A stretch of DNA of 64,000 nucleotides. It comes from Bacteroidales bacterium (GTDB taxonomy: Bacteria; Bacteroidota; Bacteroidia; Bacteroidales; UBA7960). Shown here in pieces: positions 52,126 to 61,386 of this stretch (positions are counted from its first letter, which is position 1; each line of letters starts with the position of its first letter). Where the stretch lies: the NCBI GenBank assembly GCA_003557385.1, contig PWON01000196.1, positions 1 to 64,000 on the forward strand. Direction: 5' to 3'. The position numbers and the translations under genes are program-made. A model generated the notes under the pieces. The model did no database searches and had not been told where the DNA came from. It saw only the letters and a list, made by a program, of their open reading frames with translations.

Positions 52126-53397
52126 ATGGAATCATCTGAAATCATTGTAGGATTGGATATTGGCTCAACAAAGATCGCCTGCATCGTGGGACGCAGGAAC
52201 GAATACGGGAAAGTGGAAATTCTGGGTCTTGGACGGGCGGACTCTTTGGGTGTGAACAGGGTTGTGGTGGAAAACATCCAGCATACGGTCAATTCTATTG
52301 AAAAAGCTGTGTCTGAAGCAAGCCAAAACTCAGGAGTGGAAATCAAGGTCGTCAATGTGGGTATCGCCGGACAACATGTCCGCAGTCTGCAGCACAGGGG
52401 GAATATCATGCGCAATAGCATTGAAGAAGAGATCTCTCAAAACGACATCGACAACCTTGTGGAAAACATGTACAAGCTGGCCTTGCCCCCCGGCGAAGAC
52501 ATCATTGATGTGATTCCGCAGGAATTCATTATCGACGGCCAGCAGGGGATCCGTGAACCCATCGGCATGTCTGGCAATTGCCTGGAAGCCAATTTTCATA
52601 TCATCACCGGAAAGGTTGCCGCGGCAAAAAACATAAAAAAATGTGTAACCAAAGCAGGCCTTGAGGCTTCAGATATGATCCTCGAACCCCTGGCCTCTTC
52701 AGAAGCAGTGCTCAGTGAACAGGAAAAAGAAGCCGGAGTGGTGCTGGTGGATATTGGCGGTGGTACGACCGATATGGCCATCTTCCAGGAAGAGATTATC
52801 CGCCATACGGCAGTAATCCCGTTGGGAGGGAATGTGATCACCGAAGACATCAAGGAAGGCTGTTCTATTATCAAGAACCAGGCCGAGGCCCTGAAAAAAA
52901 GTTTCGGCTCAGCGCTTGCCAGCGAAAACAAGGACGAAGAGATAGTCTCCATACCCGGATTAAAAGGGCGCGAACCAAAGGAAATTTCACTGAAGAACCT
53001 TGCGCATATCATCCAGGCACGCATGGAAGAGATCATCGAACATGTGTATTATGAAATCAAGGCCTCGGGCTATGAAAAAAAGCTTATCGCCGGCATTGTC
53101 CTCACCGGGGGCGGCAGCCAGCTAAAACACGCAGCACAGCTTACCGAATTTATTACCGGTATGGACACCCGCATCGGGTATCCCAACGAACACCTTGCCA
53201 AATCTCCTTCGGGAGAGGTGGGAAGTCCAATGCATGCAACCGGCGTGGGGTTGGTCATCAAAGGGTTTCAAAAAACAGAATACAAGAAAATACAGCAAAA
53301 AAAATCACCAGGGAAAGCCAAACCGCCAAAGGATAGCTTTTTCGACAGGATATTCATCAAAGGAAAGGAATTTTTTGAAAAAGATGCGGAAGCCTGA
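52126..53397 (+). CDS. ftsA: Cell division protein FtsA
   Basis: IVGLDIGSTKIACIVGRRN, VLVDIGGGTTDMAIF, GIVLTGGGSQLKH. Confidence 0.96.
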   Translation: MESSEIIVGLDIGSTKIACIVGRRNEYGKVEILGLGRADSLGVNRVVVENIQHTVNSIEKAVSEASQNSGVEIKVVNVGIAGQHVRSLQHRGNIMRNSIEEEISQNDIDNLVENMYKLALPPGEDIIDVIPQEFIIDGQQGIREPIGMSGNCLEANFHIITGKVAAAKNIKKCVTKAGLEASDMILEPLASSEAVLSEQEKEAGVVLVDIGGGTTDMAIFQEEIIRHTAVIPLGGNVITEDIKEGCSIIKNQAEALKKSFGSALASENKDEEIVSIPGLKGREPKEISLKNLAHIIQARMEEIIEHVYYEIKASGYEKKLIAGIVLTGGGSQLKHAAQLTEFITGMDTRIGYPNEHLAKSPSGEVGSPMHATGVGLVIKGFQKTEYKKIQQKKSPGKAKPPKDSFFDRIFIKGKEFFEKDAEA

Positions 53398-53429
53398 AAA
53401 AAAAAGAAAAACATATACCAGAAAATTTT

Positions 53430-54968
53430 ATGACTATGACCAAAGACATGATTAAATTCGATTTGCCAAAAAACCAGAGCTCAATCATCAAGGTGATTGG
53501 TGTTGGCGGCGGAGGCTCCAATGCAGTAAACCATATGTTCCGCCAGGGCATTGAGGGGGTGGACTTCTATGTTTGCAATACCGATGCCCAGGCGTTGGAT
53601 CAAAGCCCCGTCCCGAACAAAATCCAATTGGGTGTCAGCCTGACAGAAGGAAGGGGTGCGGGCAGCATACCGGAAGTGGGCCGCAACGCTGCCATTGAAG
53701 ACCTGGACCGTATCAAGGATGCCCTGGGCAACAGCACAAAAATGTTGTTCATCACTGCCGGAATGGGTGGGGGAACCGGAACAGGTGCTGCACCCGTTAT
53801 AGCAAAAGCATCCAAAGAGATGGGAATCCTGACCGTGGCCATTGTCACCATCCCTTTCTCTTTTGAGGGACGCAAACGGCGGCAACAAGCAGAGTCCGGG
53901 ATCAGGGAACTCTCTGAAGGAGTAGACACCCTGTTGATCATTTGCAATGACAGGTTGCGCGAACTCTACGGCAACCTCAGTGTAAGTGAAGCTTTTGCCA
54001 AAGCCGACAACGTTCTTACCACCGGAGCCAAAGGCATTGCCGAAATCATTACCCTGACCGGCAACATCAATGTTGACTTCGCTGATGTCCGCACCGTGAT
54101 GTCGGGCAGCGGTGTGGCCATCATGGGCAGCGGAACCGCCGAAGGAGAAAACCGGGCCATTCAGGCCGTTGAAACCGCATTGGCATCGCCGCTTTTGAAT
54201 GACAACCAGATCACCGGCGCCAAGAATATTCTGCTGAATATTACAAGTGGCGCTGAGGAGGTCCTGATGGACGAAATAAGCGAGATCACCGATTACATCC
54301 AGGACGAAGCCGGATTAACCGCAGAGATCATATGGGGTCTGGGAAAAGATGAATCCCTGGAAGCAAAGATCTGCGTGACGCTTGTGGCTACAGGTTTTGG
54401 ATCCGGTGAAGCAATTGAAACAGACAGGAAAAAGGAGAACAAAAAGGTAATGCCCCTGGAGGAAGCGGAAAAAGAAGACACCAAACAGCAGGTGATCGAA
54501 TGGGATGGGCCGTTTGATGAGGACCCGCCTGAAGCGGAGCAAAAAATGACCCTGAAAATAAAACCGGCAAAAGACCCTGAAGGCCGCCGCAACCTGAAAA
54601 CCCAGAAAACCGGGACCAATACGGTTATTGAACAAAAGCTTGAACAGTTTAAAAACCAACTCGCCAGCCGCAAAACCACTGCACCTGACTTAACGCCCGC
54701 TGATAGCAGCCAAATTTCACACGGGGATCTGCACCTGCGCATCAAGGAGAGGGAAGAGCGTCTGAAACATCTCAGCATCCAGATAAAAACCCCGGAAGGA
54801 TTGGCTGACCTGGAAAACCAACCGGCCTATATCAGAAGGAAAGTGAACCTAAACCCGGTGCCTGCCAGTCACGAGTCAAATGTTTCACGCTTTACACTCA
54901 ATGAGTCGGAAGACAAAAAATCACAAATCAAATCGAATAATTCTTTTTTGCACGACAATGTAGATTGA
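53430..54968 (+). CDS. ftsZ: Cell division protein FtsZ
   Basis: 512 aa; GVGGGGSNAVNHM, GMGGGTGTGAAPVIA; C-terminal NSFLHDNVD. Confidence 0.98.
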   Translation: MTMTKDMIKFDLPKNQSSIIKVIGVGGGGSNAVNHMFRQGIEGVDFYVCNTDAQALDQSPVPNKIQLGVSLTEGRGAGSIPEVGRNAAIEDLDRIKDALGNSTKMLFITAGMGGGTGTGAAPVIAKASKEMGILTVAIVTIPFSFEGRKRRQQAESGIRELSEGVDTLLIICNDRLRELYGNLSVSEAFAKADNVLTTGAKGIAEIITLTGNINVDFADVRTVMSGSGVAIMGSGTAEGENRAIQAVETALASPLLNDNQITGAKNILLNITSGAEEVLMDEISEITDYIQDEAGLTAEIIWGLGKDESLEAKICVTLVATGFGSGEAIETDRKKENKKVMPLEEAEKEDTKQQVIEWDGPFDEDPPEAEQKMTLKIKPAKDPEGRRNLKTQKTGTNTVIEQKLEQFKNQLASRKTTAPDLTPADSSQISHGDLHLRIKEREERLKHLSIQIKTPEGLADLENQPAYIRRKVNLNPVPASHESNVSRFTLNESEDKKSQIKSNNSFLHDNVD

Positions 54969-55074
54969 ATATTGCCAGCAAATTCACATTAAACACATTG
55001 AAGCAGGCAAACAATACAAAAACTTTAACAGTTGGCTTTAATTTATTACTTTTGTCCCGGAAAGATTACTGCAC

Positions 55075-55557
55075 ATGTTTATCAGACAAACCATGAAATT
55101 TTCGGGAAATTACCTGTATCTGTCTGGCCTGCTTGCCCTTGTCATGGCGTTCACAGCCTGTGACACGGATGACCCCGAGGCCAGGGCCGCAAAAGACAGG
55201 AAAAAGATCCTTGACTACATAGAGGAGCACAACCTGGACGCTTACGAGGTTGAAGGAGGGGTCTTTATTGTGATCGAGGTGGAGGGGAGCGGATCGCACC
55301 CCCACGAAGGAAGTACGGTAAGAATGAACTATCAGGGGTACCTGCTTGATGACACCCTGTTTGATTCAGCCAACAATGCAAATATCTATCTTCCCAATAC
55401 CGTGAGGGGGTTCAGGATAGGGGTGATGGAGTTCCGCCGCGGCGGCAAGGGGATGATTCTGATCCCTTCGGGCATGGGTTATGGCGAAACCGGCACCGCA
55501 AGCATCCCCCGAAACGCTGTACTGATTTTCCATGTTGAGATCATAGACTTTTATTAA
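55075..55557 (+). CDS. FKBP-type peptidyl-prolyl isomerase, lipoprotein
   Basis: 160 aa; lipobox AFTAC; FKBP signature (GSTVRMNYQGYLLDDTLFDSA...IPSGMGYGETGTASIPRNAVLIFHVEIIDF). Confidence 0.88.
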   Translation: MFIRQTMKFSGNYLYLSGLLALVMAFTACDTDDPEARAAKDRKKILDYIEEHNLDAYEVEGGVFIVIEVEGSGSHPHEGSTVRMNYQGYLLDDTLFDSANNANIYLPNTVRGFRIGVMEFRRGGKGMILIPSGMGYGETGTASIPRNAVLIFHVEIIDFY

Positions 55558-55577
55558 ACCATTCTATCATTTGAGCC

Positions 55578-55865
55578 ATGGCAAGCAAAAAGAACCTTAA
55601 AAAAGACATCAATTACCTTGTTGATGAAGTGATTGGAACATGCATGATGCATGAGGCACTTAATCAGAAAAAAACCGGGGATCAGATGGATAAGATCATC
55701 CTGGACATGATGGAATTCAGAGAAAAAATGCTGGATAAGGTAAACAATCCGAACATTGAAGGGGACGAAAAAAAGGCCCTGAAAAAATATTACAAGGACT
55801 TATACACCGAATTGCTTGATAAGGTAAACGGCGTATTTGAAAAACTAGAAGTCACCACAGAATGA
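55578..55865 (+). CDS. Conserved hypothetical protein
   Basis: 95-aa helical ORF, closely spaced between neighbours. Confidence 0.65.
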   Translation: MASKKNLKKDINYLVDEVIGTCMMHEALNQKKTGDQMDKIILDMMEFREKMLDKVNNPNIEGDEKKALKKYYKDLYTELLDKVNGVFEKLEVTTE

Positions 55866-55889
55866 GGTGAAGCCCTGTTTGGCGGTATG

Positions 55890-55911
55890 AAGGCGCAAAA
55901 GCGCCTTTTTT
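55890..55911 (+). terminator. Rho-independent terminator
   Basis: aaggcgc-aaaa-gcgcctt followed by a T run. Confidence 0.8.
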
Positions 55912-55952
55912 AGTACATACAGGATCGACACAACGGAGTAAAACAGGCCATC

Positions 55953-56753
55953 ATGAGAAACAAAAAAAGGGCCCCCTCAAAAAGTTTTGGCCAAAAACCC
56001 AGGCCACGGTCAAGGGGTTTGCGGAAAACCCAGGATACGGAACCCCAGATAAGACTGAACAAGTATATAGCCAATGCGGGCATATGTTCCAGGCGCGAGG
56101 CCGATGTGCTGATCAGGAAGGGAGCCATCAGGGTAAACGGACAAGTCGTCACAGAACTTGGCACAAAGGTAATGCCCGGCGACAAGGTCACATATGGGGA
56201 GAAAACACTCAATCATGAGAAAAAAATCTATGTGCTGCTAAATAAACCCAAAGACTATATCAGCACCGTTGATGACCCCCGGGAACGAAAAACTGTCCTG
56301 GACCTGCTTGGAAAAACATTCAAAGAACGCCTGTATCCTGTTGGCCGCCTCGACAGGAACACCACGGGGGTTTTGCTGCTGACAAACGACGGGAATCTGA
56401 CCAAACGGCTGACTCATCCATCGCACCGGGTAAAAAAAATGTATCATGTGCATCTCGACAAAGCCCTGAAAAAGGGTGACATGCTCCGCATCGCCCAGGG
56501 ATTGGAGCTCGGTGGAGAAAAGGTGATCCCGGACCAGATTGCCTATGCCAACCCTGACAACAAAAAAGAAGCAGGCATCGAACTGCATTCAGGGCAAAAC
56601 AGGATCGTTCGCAGGGTCTTTTAACACCTCGGCTATAAAGTGACGAAACTCGACCGTGTCATGTTTTCGGGCCTGACGAAAAAAAACCTGCCCCGTGGCA
56701 AATGGAGGCAGCTATCTGAAAAAGAGGTCAATATCCTTCAACTTATTTCCTGA
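55953..56753 (+). pseudogene. rluB: RluB/RsuA-family pseudouridine synthase with internal in-frame stop
   Basis: S4 domain and PVGRLDRNTTGVLLLTNDG; ORF ends at TAA 56622-56624, same frame continues HLGYKVTKLDRVMFSGLTKKNLPRGKWRQLSEKEVNILQLIS to TGA 56751-56753. Confidence 0.85.
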
Positions 56754-56759
56754 CCGGGC

Positions 56760-57623
56760 ATGATTGCATTTCCACATGCCAAGATCAACCTGGGCCTGCA
56801 TGTAGTCAAGCGAAGACAGGACGGATACCATGAGGTGGAAACTGTATTGGTTCCGGTAGGCCTCTGGGATATTCTGGAAGTGATCCCCGCTCCGGATGGC
56901 ACAACCCGTATGCATGCCACCGGCCTGGAAATCCCCCCGGATGGCAAGCCCAATCTTTGTCTGCGTGCGTATGCATTGCTTTGCGAGGAAATGACCGGAA
57001 CCGGGGCCGGCCATAAAAAACAACCATTGCCGCCGGTACACATACACCTGCACAAAAACATCCCGCCCGGTTCGGGCCTTGGCGGCGGCAGTTCCGACGC
57101 GGCCTTTACCCTTGGGCTACTGAATAAGGTCTTTGACCTGAAAATATCCCCTGAACGGCTTGCAGGACTGGCTGCCCGCCTCGGCAGCGATTGCACATTC
57201 TTTTTACAAGACAAAACCATGCTGGCCACCGGCCGGGGAGAAATACTCCGGCCCCTGCCACCATTGTCCCTTAAGCCATACTCCATTGTGATCGTTGTGC
57301 CACCCGTTCACATTGATACAGGCAAGGCCTATGCGCAGATTTCCCAAAAGTATCCTTCAGTTTCCCTGCGCAAAGCCATCAGGAGGCCGTTAAAAGAATG
57401 GGGCCAGGCTGTGACAAATGACTTTGAATCGGTCGTCTGCAAAAAACATCCCAGGATTGCTAAAATCAAAAGCACTCTGATCCGGGCGGGTGCCCATTAC
57501 GCATCCCTAAGTGGCAGCGGTTCGGCCATTTACGGCTTATACCATGCGCCTCCCCCCGTACGCGAACTGAAGGCACTTTTCCCCGACTGCATGGTGTTTT
57601 GTGCCGAAACAGCTTTTTCCTAA
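56760..57623 (+). CDS. ispE: 4-diphosphocytidyl-2-C-methyl-D-erythritol kinase
   Basis: 287 aa; HAKINLGLHVVKRRQDGYHEVETV, PPGSGLGGGSSDAAF. Confidence 0.95.
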   Translation: MIAFPHAKINLGLHVVKRRQDGYHEVETVLVPVGLWDILEVIPAPDGTTRMHATGLEIPPDGKPNLCLRAYALLCEEMTGTGAGHKKQPLPPVHIHLHKNIPPGSGLGGGSSDAAFTLGLLNKVFDLKISPERLAGLAARLGSDCTFFLQDKTMLATGRGEILRPLPPLSLKPYSIVIVVPPVHIDTGKAYAQISQKYPSVSLRKAIRRPLKEWGQAVTNDFESVVCKKHPRIAKIKSTLIRAGAHYASLSGSGSAIYGLYHAPPPVRELKALFPDCMVFCAETAFS

Positions 57624-57691
57624 AAATCATTATTTTTGTGGGCATCACAATGCCATAGTAGACCTGAATTACACACCAAAACCCATATGCC

Positions 57692-59737
57692 ATGCGTAAA
57701 TTTACTATGATCACCGCCCTGATCTGGCTAATACTTCCTGTTACAAAAGCCAGCGATGTAATGACCACCCACAACATCTTTGACTTAAAAACGGTGGTTG
57801 AAGTTTCCATGTCGCCCGATGAGCGATACATTGCCTTCACAGTAAATGTACCCCGGCCATTCACCCATTCTGCCGGTACCGATTACCGGGAACTTTATGT
57901 CTATGACCTGGAAACCGGTGAAATCATCCCTTTTATGACTGGTAACCGCCAGATCTTCAGTTTGGGATGGACTCCTGCAGGGGATGCCGTTACGTTCCGT
58001 GCAAATTTGCCCGACATTCCGTACGTTCAGGTATACGCCATGAGCCTCCGTGGGGGAGAACCGCGTCCACTTACCGAACATACTGCCAGCGTGTTGGATT
58101 ATGCTTTCATGGATGATGAAACCCTGGCCTTTGTGTCCATGGGCCAAAGGGATCCCATGCTCCAGGAATTTCGCAGCAAGGGGATTGAGATTGAGGTGTA
58201 CGAAGAAGAATGGGTTCACCGCAACCTCTATGTGTACAAAATGAATACCGGTGAACTCAGGCAAGTCACCGAAGGGGTAACCGTCTTTGATTTTGTCCTG
58301 AGCCCGGATGGCCGCCATGCTGCTGCAGCCATTGCACCCCGGAACCTGGTGGACGACAGTTATATGTTTAAGCGCATCCACCTGGTTGACCTGCAAACCG
58401 GCGCCATTGACATGATCATGGAAAATCCCGGCAAACTGGCCAACATGGCTTTTAGCCCAGACGGAAGCAAACTGGCTTTCCGTGCGGCAAGCAAACTGGA
58501 AGATTCTGTGGAAGGAAGTCTTTTTGTCATTGACCTGGATTCCCTTGTGACATTTGAGGAACTCCGGAACTATGCCGAAGGGCTGGAATTATCAGTAATA
58601 GACTTTGCATGGAAAAACGACAGCACGCTGCTGTTTGCAGCCGAAGAAAGTGTGGACATTGTGTTGAGCCAGCAAAAACTCGATGAAGAAGAGCGGTCCA
58701 TATTGATTGAAGCCGGTCATGTGGTATTCCGCAGATTCCATTACAACGACGGCAAGGTGATCTTTTCGGGAAACACCTGGGAACATCCCAATGAACTTTA
58801 TGTATACGACCTGGATGGTGACCTGCTATTGCGCCAGACCGATCACAACCCATGGCTGTCAGATGTCCGGTTGGCCCAACAGCGCAAATTGACCTATTAC
58901 GCACGCGACGGACACGACATCGAAGGCGTTTTACTCTATCCCATTGATTATGATGAAGAAAAGACTTATCCCCTGATCGTTTACATACATGGCGGTCCGG
59001 AAGCAGCCGTTCAGAATGGATGGGTTACCGGTTACGGTACCTGGGGACAGGTTGCCGCGGCCCGCGGTTATTTTTTATTCATGCCCAACTACCGTGCAAG
59101 CTCAGGCCGGGGGGTTGATTTCACCATGGCTGGTTATGGCGACCTTGTCGGCGTGGAATACGATGACGTCATTGACGGCATTGACCATCTCATAGAAACC
59201 GGCTATGTTGATATTGACAGGGTTGGTATCGGCGGGGGGTCTTACGGAGGATATTTTTCGGCCTGGTCGGCAACACGCCACACCGACAGGTTTGCCGCAT
59301 CGGTGATGTTTGTCGGAATTTCCAACCAGATATCCAAACGCAATACCACCGACATTCCATGGGAGGATTATTACGTGCACTGGGGTTACTGGACCTACGA
59401 AGACTGGGAGGATGTATACAGCCGCAGCCCGGTCAAGTATGCCCACCAAAGCCTTACCCCCACCCTGATCCTGCACGGTGATGCCGACCCGCGTGTGCAT
59501 CCATCGCAAAGCCTCGAGATGTACAGGGCATTGAAATTACACGGATGTGCGCCCGTCCGGCTGATCTGGTATCAGGGCGAAGGCCACGGCAACCGGCGAA
59601 ATGTGCACCGGCTTGATTATATTGTACGTACCATGGAGTGGTTCGATTATTTTCTTAACCTGGAAAACCCGCGGGATCAGATGCCGGAGAAGTATCCGGA
59701 GGCGGTGTTGCAGAAAGAAGAAGGAAGAAGTAATTAG
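57692..59737 (+). CDS. S9-family prolyl oligopeptidase/acylaminoacyl-peptidase
   Basis: 681 aa; signal peptide, propeller, GGGSYGGYFSAW, LHGDADPRVHPSQS. Confidence 0.93.
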   Translation: MRKFTMITALIWLILPVTKASDVMTTHNIFDLKTVVEVSMSPDERYIAFTVNVPRPFTHSAGTDYRELYVYDLETGEIIPFMTGNRQIFSLGWTPAGDAVTFRANLPDIPYVQVYAMSLRGGEPRPLTEHTASVLDYAFMDDETLAFVSMGQRDPMLQEFRSKGIEIEVYEEEWVHRNLYVYKMNTGELRQVTEGVTVFDFVLSPDGRHAAAAIAPRNLVDDSYMFKRIHLVDLQTGAIDMIMENPGKLANMAFSPDGSKLAFRAASKLEDSVEGSLFVIDLDSLVTFEELRNYAEGLELSVIDFAWKNDSTLLFAAEESVDIVLSQQKLDEEERSILIEAGHVVFRRFHYNDGKVIFSGNTWEHPNELYVYDLDGDLLLRQTDHNPWLSDVRLAQQRKLTYYARDGHDIEGVLLYPIDYDEEKTYPLIVYIHGGPEAAVQNGWVTGYGTWGQVAAARGYFLFMPNYRASSGRGVDFTMAGYGDLVGVEYDDVIDGIDHLIETGYVDIDRVGIGGGSYGGYFSAWSATRHTDRFAASVMFVGISNQISKRNTTDIPWEDYYVHWGYWTYEDWEDVYSRSPVKYAHQSLTPTLILHGDADPRVHPSQSLEMYRALKLHGCAPVRLIWYQGEGHGNRRNVHRLDYIVRTMEWFDYFLNLENPRDQMPEKYPEAVLQKEEGRSN

Positions 59738-59787
59738 TAAGAAGTAATTAGTAATTAGTATTATATAAATAGTTATTAGTAGATAAT
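59718..59787 (+). repeat. Heptanucleotide-period degenerate repeat array B (10 units)
   Basis: aagaagg aagaagt aattagt aagaagt aattagt aattagt attatat aaatagt tattagt agataat; ends 8 nt before the next ATG. Confidence 0.8.
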
Positions 59788-59795
59788 TTGTGTTT

Positions 59796-61340
59796 ATGGC
59801 TGTTTCGAAATTAAAGAGGTTTTCCAGGAAGGTTTTTGGGAAATCACTAGACTATATTGAAATCGTGGGCAACCGCCTTCCGCATCCGGCCACAATTTTT
59901 GCATTGCTGGCCGGTATCGTGATCCTGATCTCCACCATCAGTTACTGGCTTGGGGTATCGGCGGTTCATCCCGTGGATGGCGAGGTGATTCACGTCAAAA
60001 ACCTGTTAAGCGCAGACGGCATCCGGTGGATATATACCAATATCCTCCACAATTTCCTTCGTTTTCCCCCACTGGGTTATGTGCTGGTGGTCATGGTGGG
60101 CATCGGGTTGGCCGAAGGCACTGGCCTTTTTGCCATCATGATCCGGGCACTGGTACTGGGAGCTCCACCCAAGCTCATTACAGGGGCCGTTGTGCTGGCA
60201 GGCATTATTTCGGGACTGGCCGTTGAGGCAGGCTATGTTATCCTGATTCCATTGGGTGCCATGATCTTCCATGGCATTGGCCGGCACCCCATGGCGGGAC
60301 TTGCTGCTGCGTTTTGTGGCGTAAGCGGGGGATTTGGTGCCAACTTCTTTATCGGTTCCATTGATCCGATCCTGGCCGGTATTTCCACTTCGGCAGCACA
60401 ACTCATCATTCCCGACATGGTTGTAAATCCGGCCGTGAATTATTACTTCATGATCGCGTCAAGTTTTGTGGTATTGCTTGTCGGGGTTTGGGTAACCGAA
60501 CGGGTTGTAGAACCCAGGCTCGGCAAATATGAAGGCTCCACCGAACGATTTGCCATTGAACAATTGACCGCACGCGAAAAAAAGGGGCTTCGATGGGCCG
60601 GCATTTCAGCCATTGCCTTCTTGATTTTGCTTGCGCTGACTGTTGTACCAGGCAATGGCCTGTTGCGCAATCCTGAAACGGGTTCCGTGTTGCATTCCCC
60701 GTTTTTCGACGGCATCATCATCGGCATTATGCTGTTCTTTTTTATTCCCGCCCTGGTGTACGGATACATTGTTGGCACCATCCGGAACGACAAGGACATG
60801 ATGAAGCACATCATCAAGTCGATGAGTGGCATGGGTTCATACATCGTGCTTGTATTCTTTGCGGCACAATTCGTTTATTTCTTCAATGAGTCGAACCTTG
60901 GCCTGATCATTGCCATCAAGGGGGCAGCCGGCCTGCGCGACATTGGTTTTACCGGCCCGGTGCTGATCGCTTCCTTTGTGCTGCTGTCGGCATTTATCAA
61001 CCTGTTTATGGGCAGTGCCTCGGCCAAATGGGCCATCATCGCACCGGTCTTTATTCCCATGCTGATGCTGCTCGACAATGCCTACCACCCGGGCATCACA
61101 CAGGCCGCATTCCGCATTGGCGACAGCCTCACCAACCTGGTCACCCCGATGATGAGTTATTTTGCCCTGATTGTAACTTTTGCACAGAAATACGATGAGC
61201 GCTATGGCATTGGCACCATTATTTCGACCATGCTTCCCTATACGGTATTTCTGGCTATTGTATGGATCGCAACCCTGATGTTGTGGGTCTGGCTGGGCAT
61301 CCCGCTGGGGCCCGACGGACCTATTTATATCAATGGGTAG
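59796..61340 (+). CDS. AbgT-family transporter
   Basis: Polytopic; VGNRLPHPATIFALLAGIVIL, NLFMGSASAKWAIIAPVFIPMLM; ORF also opens with GTG at 59790. Confidence 0.9.
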   Translation: MAVSKLKRFSRKVFGKSLDYIEIVGNRLPHPATIFALLAGIVILISTISYWLGVSAVHPVDGEVIHVKNLLSADGIRWIYTNILHNFLRFPPLGYVLVVMVGIGLAEGTGLFAIMIRALVLGAPPKLITGAVVLAGIISGLAVEAGYVILIPLGAMIFHGIGRHPMAGLAAAFCGVSGGFGANFFIGSIDPILAGISTSAAQLIIPDMVVNPAVNYYFMIASSFVVLLVGVWVTERVVEPRLGKYEGSTERFAIEQLTAREKKGLRWAGISAIAFLILLALTVVPGNGLLRNPETGSVLHSPFFDGIIIGIMLFFFIPALVYGYIVGTIRNDKDMMKHIIKSMSGMGSYIVLVFFAAQFVYFFNESNLGLIIAIKGAAGLRDIGFTGPVLIASFVLLSAFINLFMGSASAKWAIIAPVFIPMLMLLDNAYHPGITQAAFRIGDSLTNLVTPMMSYFALIVTFAQKYDERYGIGTIISTMLPYTVFLAIVWIATLMLWVWLGIPLGPDGPIYING

Positions 61341-61386
61341 TCTGGCTGGGAGAGCATGTCCCATTATCATTTACTGGCTGAACTCC

